Shown piece by piece: positions 16,422 through 24,195 of a stretch of DNA of 50,473 nucleotides. The position numbers and the translations under genes are program-made. The number at the start of each line of letters is the position of its first letter. The first letter of the stretch is position 1. Location: contig JALHMZ010000017.1 in the NCBI GenBank assembly GCA_022843785.1, forward strand, positions 1 through 50,473. Reading direction: 5' to 3'. Below the pieces are notes generated by a model that was given only the letters and a program-made list of their open reading frames with translations, was not told the origin of the DNA and did no database searches. The stretch is from Nitrospira sp. (GTDB lineage: Bacteria; Nitrospirota; Nitrospiria; Nitrospirales; Nitrospiraceae).

Positions 16422-16547
16422 TTACTTGGCGCAAGGTCTGTTCTTTCTTAATTGAGGTCGCAACGCGACAGCGACTCTCACGTGTTTGTTCTTAACCGCA
16501 CAGCTCAAAGCTCCGATCGCAAGCGCCAATAGAAATGTCGTTGTCAT
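16422..16547 (-). CDS. Small exported/lipoprotein-like peptide, 41 aa
   Basis: 41 codons, ATG at 16547 to TAA at 16424-16422. A very strong ribosome site (AAGGAGGAC) precedes the start. The peptide opens with MTTTFLLALAIGALSC, a short signal-like stretch ending in a cysteine at position 16 that resembles a lipobox, followed by a basic tail of about 25 residues. The gene lies between the upstream hairpins (16618-16686) and the zinc-ribbon gene, and would be the first gene of the photolyase sub-operon. No family recognised. Confidence 0.5.
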   Translation of the reverse strand: MTTTFLLALAIGALSCAVKNKHVRVAVALRPQLRKNRPCAK

Positions 16548-16617
16548 ACTGTCCTCCTTATGATTGCCCGCAATGATCACGTACACTCCTCTGATCAAAC
16601 GTCGTGTTCCACCGAGG

Positions 16618-16686
16618 AGCCAGGTCCCTCACCGGGGAGAGACCTGGCTGTCTCAGCGGGTGACGCCGTGCGGAGTGCGGCGTCAC
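16618..16686. terminator. Two adjacent hairpins between SUMF1 gene and photolyase sub-block
   Basis: Hairpin one has a 9-bp stem (16618-16626 with 16641-16649). Hairpin two has a 9-bp stem GTGACGCCG/CGGCGTCAC (16660-16668 with 16678-16686) and a 9-nt loop. Neither is followed by a T-run on the minus strand, so they may be RNA-stabilising or attenuating structures after the SUMF1 gene rather than strong terminators. The 200-bp gap holds no other gene. Confidence 0.45.
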
Positions 16687-16749
16687 CTCTTCCGGAGAAA
16701 CAAGCCGGCCTCCGAACTCTTGTCGCTGCCATCGTATTGCCTCGCACTT

Positions 16750-17604
16750 TCACCGCAACCGGTCCTTCGAGATTGCGTCTTCAAGACTACGTGCGCAGCG
16801 GAAGCCTGTGCCATGAGTCTGAAGGGCAAATCCACCACGGCCACGCGCCGATGCGGTGATATCGGACGCCGGACTATGCCAGGACCCACCGCGAATCGAC
16901 CGAACCACTCCCTTTTTGTCGGGACCTTGTGGATTCCGATTGGGCGCATGGTGATAGTACTCCGCGTCATACCAATCGGAGACCCACTCCCTGGCGTTGC
17001 CAGCCATATCCTTCACTCCGTAGGGTGAATCTCCATCAGGAAGTGACCCGACAGGCCTCAAGGTATGCTCGTCCTCCCACTCTCGATCGAAGTTTGCCCG
17101 CTTCGCCGTGGGTGGTTCATTCCCCCAGGGGAATATGCGGCCGTCAGTCCCGCGAGCAGCCTTTTCCCATTCTGCTTCCGTCAGCAGCCGTTTCTTAGCC
17201 CAACTACAATAGGCCTTGGCGTCGTACCAGGTCGTCTGGACCACCGGTAGCTGCTCAATGCCCTTAATGGACTGAAGGAGCCCGGTGCCATACGGATTGG
17301 GTGGTGTGCGATGGCCGGTGGATTTCACAAAGGCCATATACCGTTCATTCGTCACTTCGACTTGATCGATCGTGAACTCATCGAGGTAGACAGATCGCTG
17401 CGGCCTCTCATCATCCCGGCCTTTTCCTTCTGGATTGCCCATCAGAAATTCTCCGGCCGGAATCGTGACCATCGGCACCAGGTCAAGTTCTTTGTTTCCC
17501 GGCAACGCTTCCGCGGTCAGCGACTGCATGAGCGCAAGGACCGTGACAACCACGATCGGCATTCTGTTGAACTGAGTTGATCTGCGCCACAGACCAGTGA
17601 TCAT
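16750..17604 (-). CDS. SUMF1-domain protein (FGE-sulfatase fold, no FGE cysteines)
   Basis: 284 aa from the ATG at 17604, which overlaps the upstream stop (ATGA). After a signal peptide (about 30 residues) comes the SUMF1/formylglycine-generating-enzyme fold: MVTIPAGEFLMGNPEG, DEFTIDQVEVTNERYMAFV, KRLLTEAEWEKAARGTDG, DMAGNAREWVSDWYD and RGGSW ... GTGFRCAR. The catalytic cysteine pair of true formylglycine-generating enzyme is missing in the RGGSW-GFRC interval, so conversion of sulfatase cysteine is unlikely; the fold is also used by non-heme iron sulfoxide synthases (EgtB), PvdO-type oxidases and NirV. Periplasmic by its signal peptide. One of five SUMF1 proteins in the window. Confidence 0.85.
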   Translation of the reverse strand: MITGLWRRSTQFNRMPIVVVTVLALMQSLTAEALPGNKELDLVPMVTIPAGEFLMGNPEGKGRDDERPQRSVYLDEFTIDQVEVTNERYMAFVKSTGHRTPPNPYGTGLLQSIKGIEQLPVVQTTWYDAKAYCSWAKKRLLTEAEWEKAARGTDGRIFPWGNEPPTAKRANFDREWEDEHTLRPVGSLPDGDSPYGVKDMAGNAREWVSDWYDAEYYHHAPNRNPQGPDKKGVVRSIRGGSWHSPASDITASARGRGGFALQTHGTGFRCARSLEDAISKDRLR

Positions 17605-17969
17605 TTCTTCTGCTCCTTGCTGCCCGCAATTGCTTGGGCTGTATGGAATCTGACTTGCTTGCAGAGTTCCTCCACCTGCCGATCGTCTCCCCGATCCGCT
17701 GCCTCTTGCGCCTGGGGCACGAGGGTTCTGGCTTCGTGCAGGTGCTGCTCGATTTCCGCCTGAAGGGCAGGCGAGGCCACTGTTCCCCCCAACGCGGCTC
17801 GATGGTAGATTTCCCATGCCTGGTCCACGTCATGATTGGCCGCATGAACCAATTGGGCATTATCCTGATGCGCGTGTCCGGGTGAATCGATGGGACCAGC
17901 GTAGAGGGATGAGGCCCCGAGTAGGGCGATGAGGACAATCCCTAGATATAGAATTCTGTTGTGTATCAT
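17601..17969 (-). CDS. Small exported His-containing helical protein
   Basis: 122 aa from the ATG at 17969, chosen because GGAGGCGCACCG precedes it; a GTG at 18026 overlapping the previous stop would add 19 residues. A signal peptide (IVLIALLGASSLYAG) is followed by a helical region with many histidines (HAHQDNAQLVHAANHDV, EIEQHLHEARTLV). The helical, His-spaced pattern recalls SmbP-type metal-binding proteins, one of which lies at 23707-24087, but similarity is weak. It sits between two SUMF1 genes with overlaps or short gaps on both sides and may be a periplasmic partner for them. Confidence 0.65.
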   Translation of the reverse strand: MIHNRILYLGIVLIALLGASSLYAGPIDSPGHAHQDNAQLVHAANHDVDQAWEIYHRAALGGTVASPALQAEIEQHLHEARTLVPQAQEAADRGDDRQVEELCKQVRFHTAQAIAGSKEQKK

Positions 17970-18022
17970 CGGTGCGCCTCCGTCACGATCAAACCATGAG
18001 AAATAGTCCGTGAAGTCTCCCT

Positions 18023-19075
18023 TCACGGTCGCTTCATCGACTGCTCAATCAAATGTTGAAGCTCCACGAGCTCCGGATTCTTGGGGTCAAGGGCCAGTCC
18101 TTGAGTGACGGCCTGCTTAGCCTCTGCGAATCGCTCTCGCCCCATTTCCACATAGGTCAAGATGGCGGCCTCTTTGATTTGCTGAGCGATCTCGGATGGG
18201 GCTGTCTTCGCGCAGCGGAATCCAAGCCCCACGCCGTAGCTGTTATTGAGAGGGTGATTCCAGAATCGGTGCGTTGCCCTCACCGAACTTTCCGGGGCGA
18301 CCCAGGATCCGCCTCGAATCACTCGCTTTTCTCCGAGTGTCAGCAGGTCCACATAAGTCCCGGTGCCACCTATCCAGACGGGTTTTTCCGGGCCAGTGGG
18401 ATTGACCATCGGTTCCAGCTGGCTGTAGTAGCGAGGGTCGTACCAGTCGAAGACCCATTCGAACACGTTGCCGGCCATGTTGTGGAGGCCGTAGTAGCTG
18501 ACTCCATCGGGATATAAATCGACCGGCTTGGTGCCGTCGTGACTTTTTCCATAGTTGGCTTTCGCCGGATCAAAGTCGTCGCCCCAGGGATAGAGATTAC
18601 CATTGGGCCCCCGGGCGGCCTTCTCCCACTCCGCTTCCGTCGGCAGCCGCTTTCCGCGATACTCGCAATAGGCGCGGGCGTCGTACCAGTTGACGCCGAC
18701 CACTGGTTGTGTCGGTCTATTTAGACGGGGATCATCCCAATATGCGGGTCCTCCGTGTCCCGTCGTTCTCATGAAATCTCCATAGTCCCTGTTGGAAACT
18801 TCATACTTATCGATCAGGTAGGAATCGAGAAACACCATATGGGCGGGGCTTTCGTCGTTTAATGTGGGAGCGGGGGTCCTGTTTCGCCTGTGATACCTCG
18901 CAGGGATGTTAGCCTGCTGAGTAGCTCCTTCCTTGTCGAGTCCCATGATCGAAGGCCCCTGGCTGATGTACACCATATCTTTCGGCATCAGGGATTCCTC
19001 CGCACGGACTGTCGGGTTCACTGTTGTGAATGCGGTTGCCAACGCCGCGATCACAATAATTCTTGTCGTATGCAT
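18023..19075 (-). CDS. SUMF1-domain protein with C-terminal helical (TPR-like) tail
   Basis: 350 aa. Signal peptide (residues 1-25), then the SUMF1 fold: DSYLIDKYEVSNRDYGDFM, KRLPTEAEWEKAARGPNG, NMAGNVFEWVFDWYDPRYY and RGGSW ... GLGFRCAK. FGE catalytic cysteines are absent. After the domain comes a helical tail of about 50 residues with the TPR-like pattern EAKQAVTQGLALDPKNPEL. The protein is a paralogue of 20766-21731 (same tail, same NNSYGVGLGFRCAK segment). GGAGG precedes the ATG at 19075. Predicted periplasmic; substrate unknown. Confidence 0.85.
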   Translation of the reverse strand: MHTTRIIVIAALATAFTTVNPTVRAEESLMPKDMVYISQGPSIMGLDKEGATQQANIPARYHRRNRTPAPTLNDESPAHMVFLDSYLIDKYEVSNRDYGDFMRTTGHGGPAYWDDPRLNRPTQPVVGVNWYDARAYCEYRGKRLPTEAEWEKAARGPNGNLYPWGDDFDPAKANYGKSHDGTKPVDLYPDGVSYYGLHNMAGNVFEWVFDWYDPRYYSQLEPMVNPTGPEKPVWIGGTGTYVDLLTLGEKRVIRGGSWVAPESSVRATHRFWNHPLNNSYGVGLGFRCAKTAPSEIAQQIKEAAILTYVEMGRERFAEAKQAVTQGLALDPKNPELVELQHLIEQSMKRP

Positions 19076-19142
19076 TTCAGACCTCCATCACACTTTTGTG
19101 TGCCCCCAGGAATTAGTCAGGGTCTTTCTCGCGACGCCAGGT

Positions 19143-20699
19143 TCAGCCACTATGTGTCGTGGCCGTCTGCCTATTTGGTATTTTCGACATATCGAGGTCC
19201 TTCATTTCTTGCAACGCTGCTTGCGCGATTCCCCGCAACATCCCATTGAATACAAACTCGTGCGGCACGTAGAGGGAATACCAGTACAGTTGGCCTTTCA
19301 GTCCCACAGGATCAAAGATCGCCGTCTGTCGAATCTGCGTTGAAGAGTCTTCCGCCGTCACTTCAAACTCCAGCCACGCCCGCCCCGGCAAATTCATCTC
19401 GGACTTGAGCCGCAGAAGACGATTCGGTTCAATTGCCTCAACGCGAAATGAGTCAACCGTGTCGCCGACGCGCAGGGTTGTTGGTGAAGGCCGTCCACGT
19501 CTCATGCCGACCCCCCCTTGAAGGAGGTCGATGGAGCCACGCAGGCGCCACAGCCAGTCGCATGCATACCAGCCATGGTCACCACCGATCCTCTCAATAC
19601 ATCTGAAGACGACTTCAGGCCGCGCTTCGACCGTCAACGCCCGTGAATCGACGATACGCGTGCCGAACCGCACGCCTCCCCACGACTTCTGCGTGCCGGA
19701 AGAAGAGAGCGAGTCGGACCAGCGCGTGGCGGCGAAATGCGTCTCTTCATGGGCCAGGGCCCGGCGAATTGCCTCGTCGATTCCCATCGGACGTACAGAG
19801 AAATTTGTCAGCGCAGTATTGTCCCGTACCACCGTGACATGGACGATGCTCTCAATAATCGCTCTACCGATGCGAGCATAGAGCGGCGTGATCAATCCCA
19901 GCCATAGAGCAGACAGCCAGGGGGTGAGGACCGGCACCGGGATGATGAGAGGCGTAAGTCCACGTTGACGCCCGTAGGCGCGCATCATCTCCGCATAGGA
20001 AACTTTGTCCGCCCCGCCGACTTCGTAGATGCGATAACTGGCTATCGGAATCCGAAGCGCTTCCATCAGGTAATCCAGCAAATCGTCGATTCCGATTGGC
20101 TGCGCCTTCCCCTTGACCCATCGGGGTGTGAGCATGATCGGCAAGCGTTCGACGAGCGCACGAATCAATTCAAATGAGGCACTGCCAGAACCAATCACGG
20201 CGGATGCACGAAACTCACAAACCGGGAGGCCGGACTCTCTTAAAATGTTGCCGACCTCGTGGCGACTGCGCAGATGCGTTGAGAGTTCTTCCTCATCGCT
20301 GCCTAGGCCTCCCACATAGATGAGGCCCTTCACACCCGCTGCCTTCGCTGCTTCGCTAAAGTTCCGGGCGGCCTTCCGGTCCGTCTCTTCGAAAGAACCG
20401 GTCGAACTCATGGAGTGGACCATGTAGTAGGCCACGTCGACTCCGCGCAACGCGTTGTCGAGACTTTGTCGGTCAAGAACATCACCCGCGACTACTTCAG
20501 TTGTGGAACTGACCTTCTGTCTCAGAATGTTAGGATGCCTGGCCAGGCATCGGAGCCGGTAGCCTTGTTCTTCGAGCGAAGGCAGCAGTCGACCACCGAT
20601 ATAACCGCTCGCACCAGTGAGCAGAATAAGAGAGGTGCCCGGGATAGCTGCTGGATTCACTAGCGACGTATTTGCCCCTGTCTTGTCGGACGTATTCAC
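19143..20699 (-). CDS. SDR-family oxidoreductase with DUF2867 domain
   Basis: 518 aa. N-terminal atypical SDR domain with LLTGASGYIGGRLLPSLE (GxxGxxG) and VDVAYYMVHSMSSTGSFEETD, followed by a C-terminal DUF2867 domain (about residues 350-500; LWRLRGSIDLLQGGVGMRRG, VGDTVDSFRVEAIEPNRLLRL). This two-domain arrangement is common in bacteria and frequently near photolyase genes; the substrate is unknown, possibly a membrane quinone or lipid. Start is GTG at 20699 with GGAGG 6 bp upstream. Between it and the SUMF1 gene upstream lies a short GC-rich hairpin. Confidence 0.88.
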   Translation of the reverse strand: MNTSDKTGANTSLVNPAAIPGTSLILLTGASGYIGGRLLPSLEEQGYRLRCLARHPNILRQKVSSTTEVVAGDVLDRQSLDNALRGVDVAYYMVHSMSSTGSFEETDRKAARNFSEAAKAAGVKGLIYVGGLGSDEEELSTHLRSRHEVGNILRESGLPVCEFRASAVIGSGSASFELIRALVERLPIMLTPRWVKGKAQPIGIDDLLDYLMEALRIPIASYRIYEVGGADKVSYAEMMRAYGRQRGLTPLIIPVPVLTPWLSALWLGLITPLYARIGRAIIESIVHVTVVRDNTALTNFSVRPMGIDEAIRRALAHEETHFAATRWSDSLSSSGTQKSWGGVRFGTRIVDSRALTVEARPEVVFRCIERIGGDHGWYACDWLWRLRGSIDLLQGGVGMRRGRPSPTTLRVGDTVDSFRVEAIEPNRLLRLKSEMNLPGRAWLEFEVTAEDSSTQIRQTAIFDPVGLKGQLYWYSLYVPHEFVFNGMLRGIAQAALQEMKDLDMSKIPNRQTATTHSG

Positions 20700-20732
20700 G
20701 AGAGACCTCCCCCACGGCCTGACCCATAGGAA

Positions 20733-20748
20733 GGGGGCGAAGGCCCCC
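20733..20748 (-). terminator. GC-rich intercistronic hairpin
   Basis: GGGGGC (20733-20738) pairs with GCCCCC (20743-20748) across a 4-nt loop. It lies in the 66-bp gap between the SUMF1 gene and the GTG start of the SDR gene. No T-run follows, so it probably modulates read-through or mRNA stability rather than ending transcription. Confidence 0.4.
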
Positions 20749-20765
20749 CTCCGTCAGTTCTGCTC

Positions 20766-21731
20766 CTATTTCTTCTTCATGCTCTTCTTAATCAGTTCAC
20801 GGGTCGAAACGTACTCCTTGTTGTCCGGATCCGAGGCCAACGCCTTCTCAATGGCGGCCAACGCCTCAGCGTGTTTTTCGGCACCCATCGCAACTAGAGC
20901 CAGAATGAATGCGTCGCGGCCTGTCTGTACGGCCTCGTCGGACACCGTCTGTGCCGACTTCGCGCAACGGAATCCGAGGCCGACGCCATAGGAGTTATTG
21001 TCAGGTTGATTCCAGAATCGGTGGCTCGTATGGAGTGAGCTTTCCGGTGCCAGCCAGGAACCGCCTCGTAGCACCCGCACCGGTCCTTGGTTCGCAAAGT
21101 TGTAGCCCTTCTCGGCTCCACGGGGGTTCAGGGCCGGGCTCTCTTTGTAGTATTTCAGGTCATACCAATCCTCAACCCATTCGAAGACGTTGCCGGCCAT
21201 GTTGTAGACACCAAATCCACTAACCCCATCGGGATAGGAATCCACGGGGGTTGTGCGGCCAACGTTCTGACCATAATTTGCCTTTTTCGGATCAAGTGTG
21301 TGCCCCCATGGATAATGATTGTCTCCGTCTGGTCCTTTTGCTGCTCTCTCCCACTCTGCTTCACTCGGAAGGCGTTTACCCTCCCATTTGCAGAATGCAT
21401 TCGCATCAGTCCAGCTCACACCGACAACTGGATGGTTCGACTTGTTCAGCCGCGGGTCATCCCAATAGGCCGGTGCGGGGTGACCGCTAGCCTTCATAAA
21501 CTCTTTGTATCGTGCATTCGAGGCTTCGAACTTGTCGATGAGATAGGCATCAAGCACGACCTGGTGCTTGGCTTCATCTGAATGTTCGTTGCTCCCCATG
21601 GTGAACTCGCCCTTCGGGATGAGCACCATGTTCTTCTCGCCGCTTGGCATGTCCGCCGCCGTGGCAACGGTGACGGCTCCAACCATCAATGCTACTCCCA
21701 CGCCGACCTGAAACACTGTTTGACTCCGCAT
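20766..21731 (-). CDS. SUMF1-domain protein with C-terminal helical (TPR-like) tail
   Basis: 321 aa from the ATG at 21731 (AAGGGGG upstream). Signal peptide (ending TVATAAD), SUMF1 domain with MVLIPKGEFTMGSNEHSDE, DAYLIDKFEASNARYKEFM, KRLPSEAEWERAAKGPDG, YNMAGNVFEWVEDWYD, RGGSWLAPESSLHTSHRFWN and GLGFRCAKS. No FGE-type cysteine pair. The C-terminal tail (ALAAIEKALASDPDNKEY) is TPR-like. Close paralogue of 18023-19075. It lies 131 bp downstream of the zinc-ribbon gene. A longer upstream frame reaches 21815 but lacks a ribosome site. Confidence 0.88.
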   Translation of the reverse strand: MRSQTVFQVGVGVALMVGAVTVATAADMPSGEKNMVLIPKGEFTMGSNEHSDEAKHQVVLDAYLIDKFEASNARYKEFMKASGHPAPAYWDDPRLNKSNHPVVGVSWTDANAFCKWEGKRLPSEAEWERAAKGPDGDNHYPWGHTLDPKKANYGQNVGRTTPVDSYPDGVSGFGVYNMAGNVFEWVEDWYDLKYYKESPALNPRGAEKGYNFANQGPVRVLRGGSWLAPESSLHTSHRFWNQPDNNSYGVGLGFRCAKSAQTVSDEAVQTGRDAFILALVAMGAEKHAEALAAIEKALASDPDNKEYVSTRELIKKSMKKK

Positions 21732-21862
21732 AGGATACCCCCTTGGTTTAGAACGCCAGGACCACCCTGGCTGCTGAATAGTGTGCTTAATCCGATCGAA
21801 AGTAACTCTCCCCATGGTGTACTAGCGCAATTGAAACGTAGCGATCATCGATGACAACATGT

Positions 21863-22156
21863 CTATCGAAGTTGCATCGCCCTATTGCCTGGCAAAGATT
21901 GTGCTGCAGGCTGAACCGTCATCGGCTGTTGATGAAGGCTGCGATTCCGCAAGATGACAGGATCGAGGATGTCACCACACTGCACGCATCGTGTCGTGAC
22001 ATATTCCAACTCGCCCGCGATGTTCATAAGATCAGTAGACACTTCCCTGACCATAAGGCCGCCGCATCTCAGGCAGGATGAGTGAAGTAGTGCCGAAGAG
22101 AGAGCTGATTGACTCTTTATCTGACCCACGTTCTCTTTTTGCTCCGCTCTTGCCAT
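21863..22156 (-). CDS. Small zinc-ribbon protein, first gene of the minus-strand block
   Basis: 97 aa. ATG at 22156 with GGAGG 5 bp upstream. Zinc ribbon CLRCGGLMVREV ... CVQCGDILDPVILRNR, paralogous to 16056-16379. It is divergent from the MerR/B12 regulator at 22295; the 138-bp gap holds the operator array. It would therefore be the first gene read when the divergent promoter is released. Small ribbons in this place could act as anti-repressor or RNA polymerase-binding factors, but nothing in the sequence proves this. Confidence 0.75.
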   Translation of the reverse strand: MARAEQKENVGQIKSQSALSSALLHSSCLRCGGLMVREVSTDLMNIAGELEYVTTRCVQCGDILDPVILRNRSLHQQPMTVQPAAQSLPGNRAMQLR

Positions 22157-22176
22157 GATGACCTCCATTGGATTGC

Positions 22177-22269
22177 GGTTCAATGTTTGTCAAAAGTATG
22201 TCTAATGTATAAGCCAAAATGTCCAATGTGTCAAGTGTTATTTCGTGATATTTTGACAAACATTGAACA
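22177..22269. promoter_or_regulatory. Multi-site operator for MerR/B12 regulator
   Basis: Three direct half-sites read GGTTCAATGT (22177-22186), TGTCTAATGT (22199-22208) and TGTCCAATGT (22220-22229), spaced 22 and 21 bp start to start, i.e. two helical turns. A fourth, inverted copy ACATTGAACA (22260-22269) lies in the spacer of the regulator's own promoter. The outer segments TTTGTCAAAA (22186-22195) and TTTTGACAAA (22251-22260) are inverted relative to each other. The same layout recurs at 26138-26231. CarH-type tetramers bind 11-bp-phased direct repeats, which fits. Confidence 0.7.
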
Positions 22270-22281
22270 TTGTAATAGGAT
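22253..22281 (+). promoter_or_regulatory. Promoter of first MerR/B12 regulator
   Basis: TTGACA (22253-22258), 17-bp spacer, TAGGAT (22276-22281). The spacer is filled by the inverted operator copy, so bound regulator would block polymerase (autorepression). The predicted transcription start is only about 7 nt before the ATG at 22295, giving an almost leaderless mRNA without a ribosome site. Confidence 0.65.
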
Positions 22282-22294
22282 CGAAACATTGCAT

Positions 22295-23212
22295 ATGAAT
22301 AATCATAGAATTCATAGAGTTGCAAAACTTACTGGCCTCTCGCGAGATGTTATTCGCGTGTGGGAACGACGATTTGAAATCCTAAAACCGACTCGAGGAG
22401 CCAATCGTTATCGCAATTATTCCGATGAAGATGTCTCGTTACTGAGGTTCCTGAAGGAGCAGTTGGATACGGGAGCCTCGATCGGAGAGCTGTCGAAACT
22501 AGGACGTGAGGAGTTGTTGCGGCGAGCACAAGCCAGTGCACCGCAAGTGTCATTCGTCGACAATGCTTTCAGTAAACTCCTGCAAGAACTCCTGTCTAGC
22601 TTGAGCCCCTTCAATCGTGTGTTGTTTGAGAAGCGTTTGAACGGCGCCGTGGCGGTAATTCCCTTTGAAGAAGCGCTGCATGGGATTTTTCTTCCGCTTC
22701 AGGAGCAGGTCGGGGAGCTCTGGCACGATGGTCACCTGGATGTGGCCATCGAGCATTACGTCACGCGGCAAATCCAACAGAAGGTTTTCTCAGCCATGAA
22801 TCAGCTCCCCGTGGCTGAGTTTGGCGCCAAAGTGGTCGTGGCCTGCCCGCCCGGCGAGGAACACGACATCGCCGCGTTTGCAGTGGCATATCGATGTCGT
22901 GTTCGCGGCTGCCGGGTTCACTATCTGGGAGCCAATGTGCCTCTTGTCTCACTGATCAGGCTCTGTGAGCAGGTGGAGCCGGATCTCACCATCATGTCAT
23001 TTCCTGTCGCACTTCCCGAGGCCAATGGGACGGAGCTGGTTCAAGCCCTTGCCGATGAAGTGCGTCCTGCTTCCGATCTAGCCGTCGGCGGAAATGGCGC
23101 GCTCGCCATGCGTGACCTTTTCATGAAATACGACATTACGGTTCTGGAGAATTTTGCTGACTTGGATCACAGGCTGGATCGCTTGATAAGACACACCGTC
23201 GCGCGCGGGTGA
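22295..23212 (+). CDS. MerR-family AdoB12-binding photoreceptor regulator (CarH/LitR-type), copy 1
   Basis: 305 aa. MerR winged helix (residues 3-70; HRIHRVAKLTGLSRDVIRVW), a helical bundle (about 90-175) and a cobalamin-binding Rossmann domain (about 178-300). The light-sensing motif W-x9-E-H is intact: W143, E153, H154. The B12 loop reads GEEHDIA with E188 and H190 conserved; the usual glycine two residues later is alanine. S in IMSFP and GGNG also fit the fold. In CarH, AdoB12-bound tetramers repress in the dark and fall apart in light. Start chosen by alignment with copy 2 and by the promoter, which leaves almost no leader. Divergent from the zinc-ribbon gene; followed after 18 bp by a DCC-family gene. 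Confidence 0.92.
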   Translation: MNNHRIHRVAKLTGLSRDVIRVWERRFEILKPTRGANRYRNYSDEDVSLLRFLKEQLDTGASIGELSKLGREELLRRAQASAPQVSFVDNAFSKLLQELLSSLSPFNRVLFEKRLNGAVAVIPFEEALHGIFLPLQEQVGELWHDGHLDVAIEHYVTRQIQQKVFSAMNQLPVAEFGAKVVVACPPGEEHDIAAFAVAYRCRVRGCRVHYLGANVPLVSLIRLCEQVEPDLTIMSFPVALPEANGTELVQALADEVRPASDLAVGGNGALAMRDLFMKYDITVLENFADLDHRLDRLIRHTVARG

Positions 23213-23230
23213 CCAGGAGAGGCCGATTAG

Positions 23231-23641
23231 ATGGCATCATACCCGCTCACAGTATTCTTCGACGGAGCCTGCCCTATTTGCGATCGAGAAATCGCCCTGA
23301 TGAGGCGATTGGACAGACGTGGGAGGTTGAAATTTTCAGACTTCTCACGGCCGGACTTTGCCCCAACATCAATAAACATATCTCCCGCTGAACTTGGGAG
23401 AATCATTCATGCCCGTTGGGGTGACGGGACCGTCATCACCGGCGTCGATGTGTTCCGTGCTATGTGGGAAGCAGTCGGCCTGGGATTCTTGGCTAGGCTC
23501 AGCCGTCTTTCTTTAGTCGAGCCACTGGTTGTGAAGGCGTATGCGTGGTTTGCACGTAACCGCTTGAGGCTCACCGGTCGCCCGACCGCCTGCGCAGGAG
23601 ACACATGCAGCTCAGCTCCTCCGGGCCGGCACATTTTGTAG
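23231..23641 (+). CDS. DCC-family thiol-disulfide oxidoreductase-like protein (DUF393)
   Basis: 136 aa. Starts MASYPLTVFFDGACPICDRE with the family's D-G-x-C-x-x-C motif (C14, C17). The central pattern W-x-D-G-x-x-x-x-G-x-D-V-F-R-A and the membrane-facing helix WFARNRLRLTGR are typical of the DCC (DUF393) family, thioredoxin-like proteins presumed to act in redox exchange; genes of this family recur in photolyase/cryptochrome neighbourhoods. It lies 18 bp after the regulator stop and is probably co-transcribed and autoregulated with it. Confidence 0.85.
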   Translation: MASYPLTVFFDGACPICDREIALMRRLDRRGRLKFSDFSRPDFAPTSINISPAELGRIIHARWGDGTVITGVDVFRAMWEAVGLGFLARLSRLSLVEPLVVKAYAWFARNRLRLTGRPTACAGDTCSSAPPGRHIL

Positions 23642-23706
23642 ACGGGCAGGAGACAACAGTCCCGCCTCGCTCGTTCAAACCATCCTTCGCGATAGGCGTT
23701 CATTCT

Positions 23707-24087
23707 TTACTTGATTTGAGATAGATGCGTGACGGCAGTTTCGGCATGTTTCGTGGCCACGTCGGCATGACCGGCCTTGCCATGCTCAATCGCTGCCTTC
23801 AGATTGGTCATCGCTTCTGCCGCATGCGGGTCTATGCCTCCTTTCATAGCATGCTGCAGCGAGGCTTCGGCATGGGTCACAAGCTTCTCGACATGACCCT
23901 GTTTGCCGTGTTCCACTGTCTCCGTCGCGTGCATGAGGGCATCTTTGACGTTCTGCTGCTCTTGCCGCACGACATCACGCCGTGCCCCACCTTCACCGAA
24001 TGCCGATTGGAGCGGCATGCCAGTGGTGAGGAGCGTGGCTAGAACTCCTGTCAGCGCTAGAGCGATTCGGGTGTTAGATCGTGTCAT
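23707..24087 (-). CDS. SmbP-like small metal-binding protein
   Basis: 126 aa from the ATG at 24087, with AGGAGG upstream. Signal peptide (about 31 residues, ending SAFGEG), then a helical domain with regularly spaced histidines: ALMHATETVEHGKQGHVEKL, LVTHAEASLQHAMKGG, AAIEHGKAGHADVATKHAE, TAVTHLSQ. The repeated (E/K)HGKxGH pattern matches SmbP, the small periplasmic copper/metal-binding protein first described in the ammonia oxidiser Nitrosomonas europaea. It probably buffers copper in the periplasm, relevant for a copper-dependent AMO. Convergent with the DCC gene, and 109 bp downstream of the cytochrome-SUMF1 fusion. Confidence 0.85.
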   Translation of the reverse strand: MTRSNTRIALALTGVLATLLTTGMPLQSAFGEGGARRDVVRQEQQNVKDALMHATETVEHGKQGHVEKLVTHAEASLQHAMKGGIDPHAAEAMTNLKAAIEHGKAGHADVATKHAETAVTHLSQIK

Positions 24088-24195
24088 TGGTAGCCCTCCT
24101 CTTGTGGAAAATGTATTGGAGAGGTTCTTTTGTCTCGGAGAATGTTGGTTGCATGTGGTCCTCGGTATCATCGAGCAAGCCTGGGTAACAATGTC

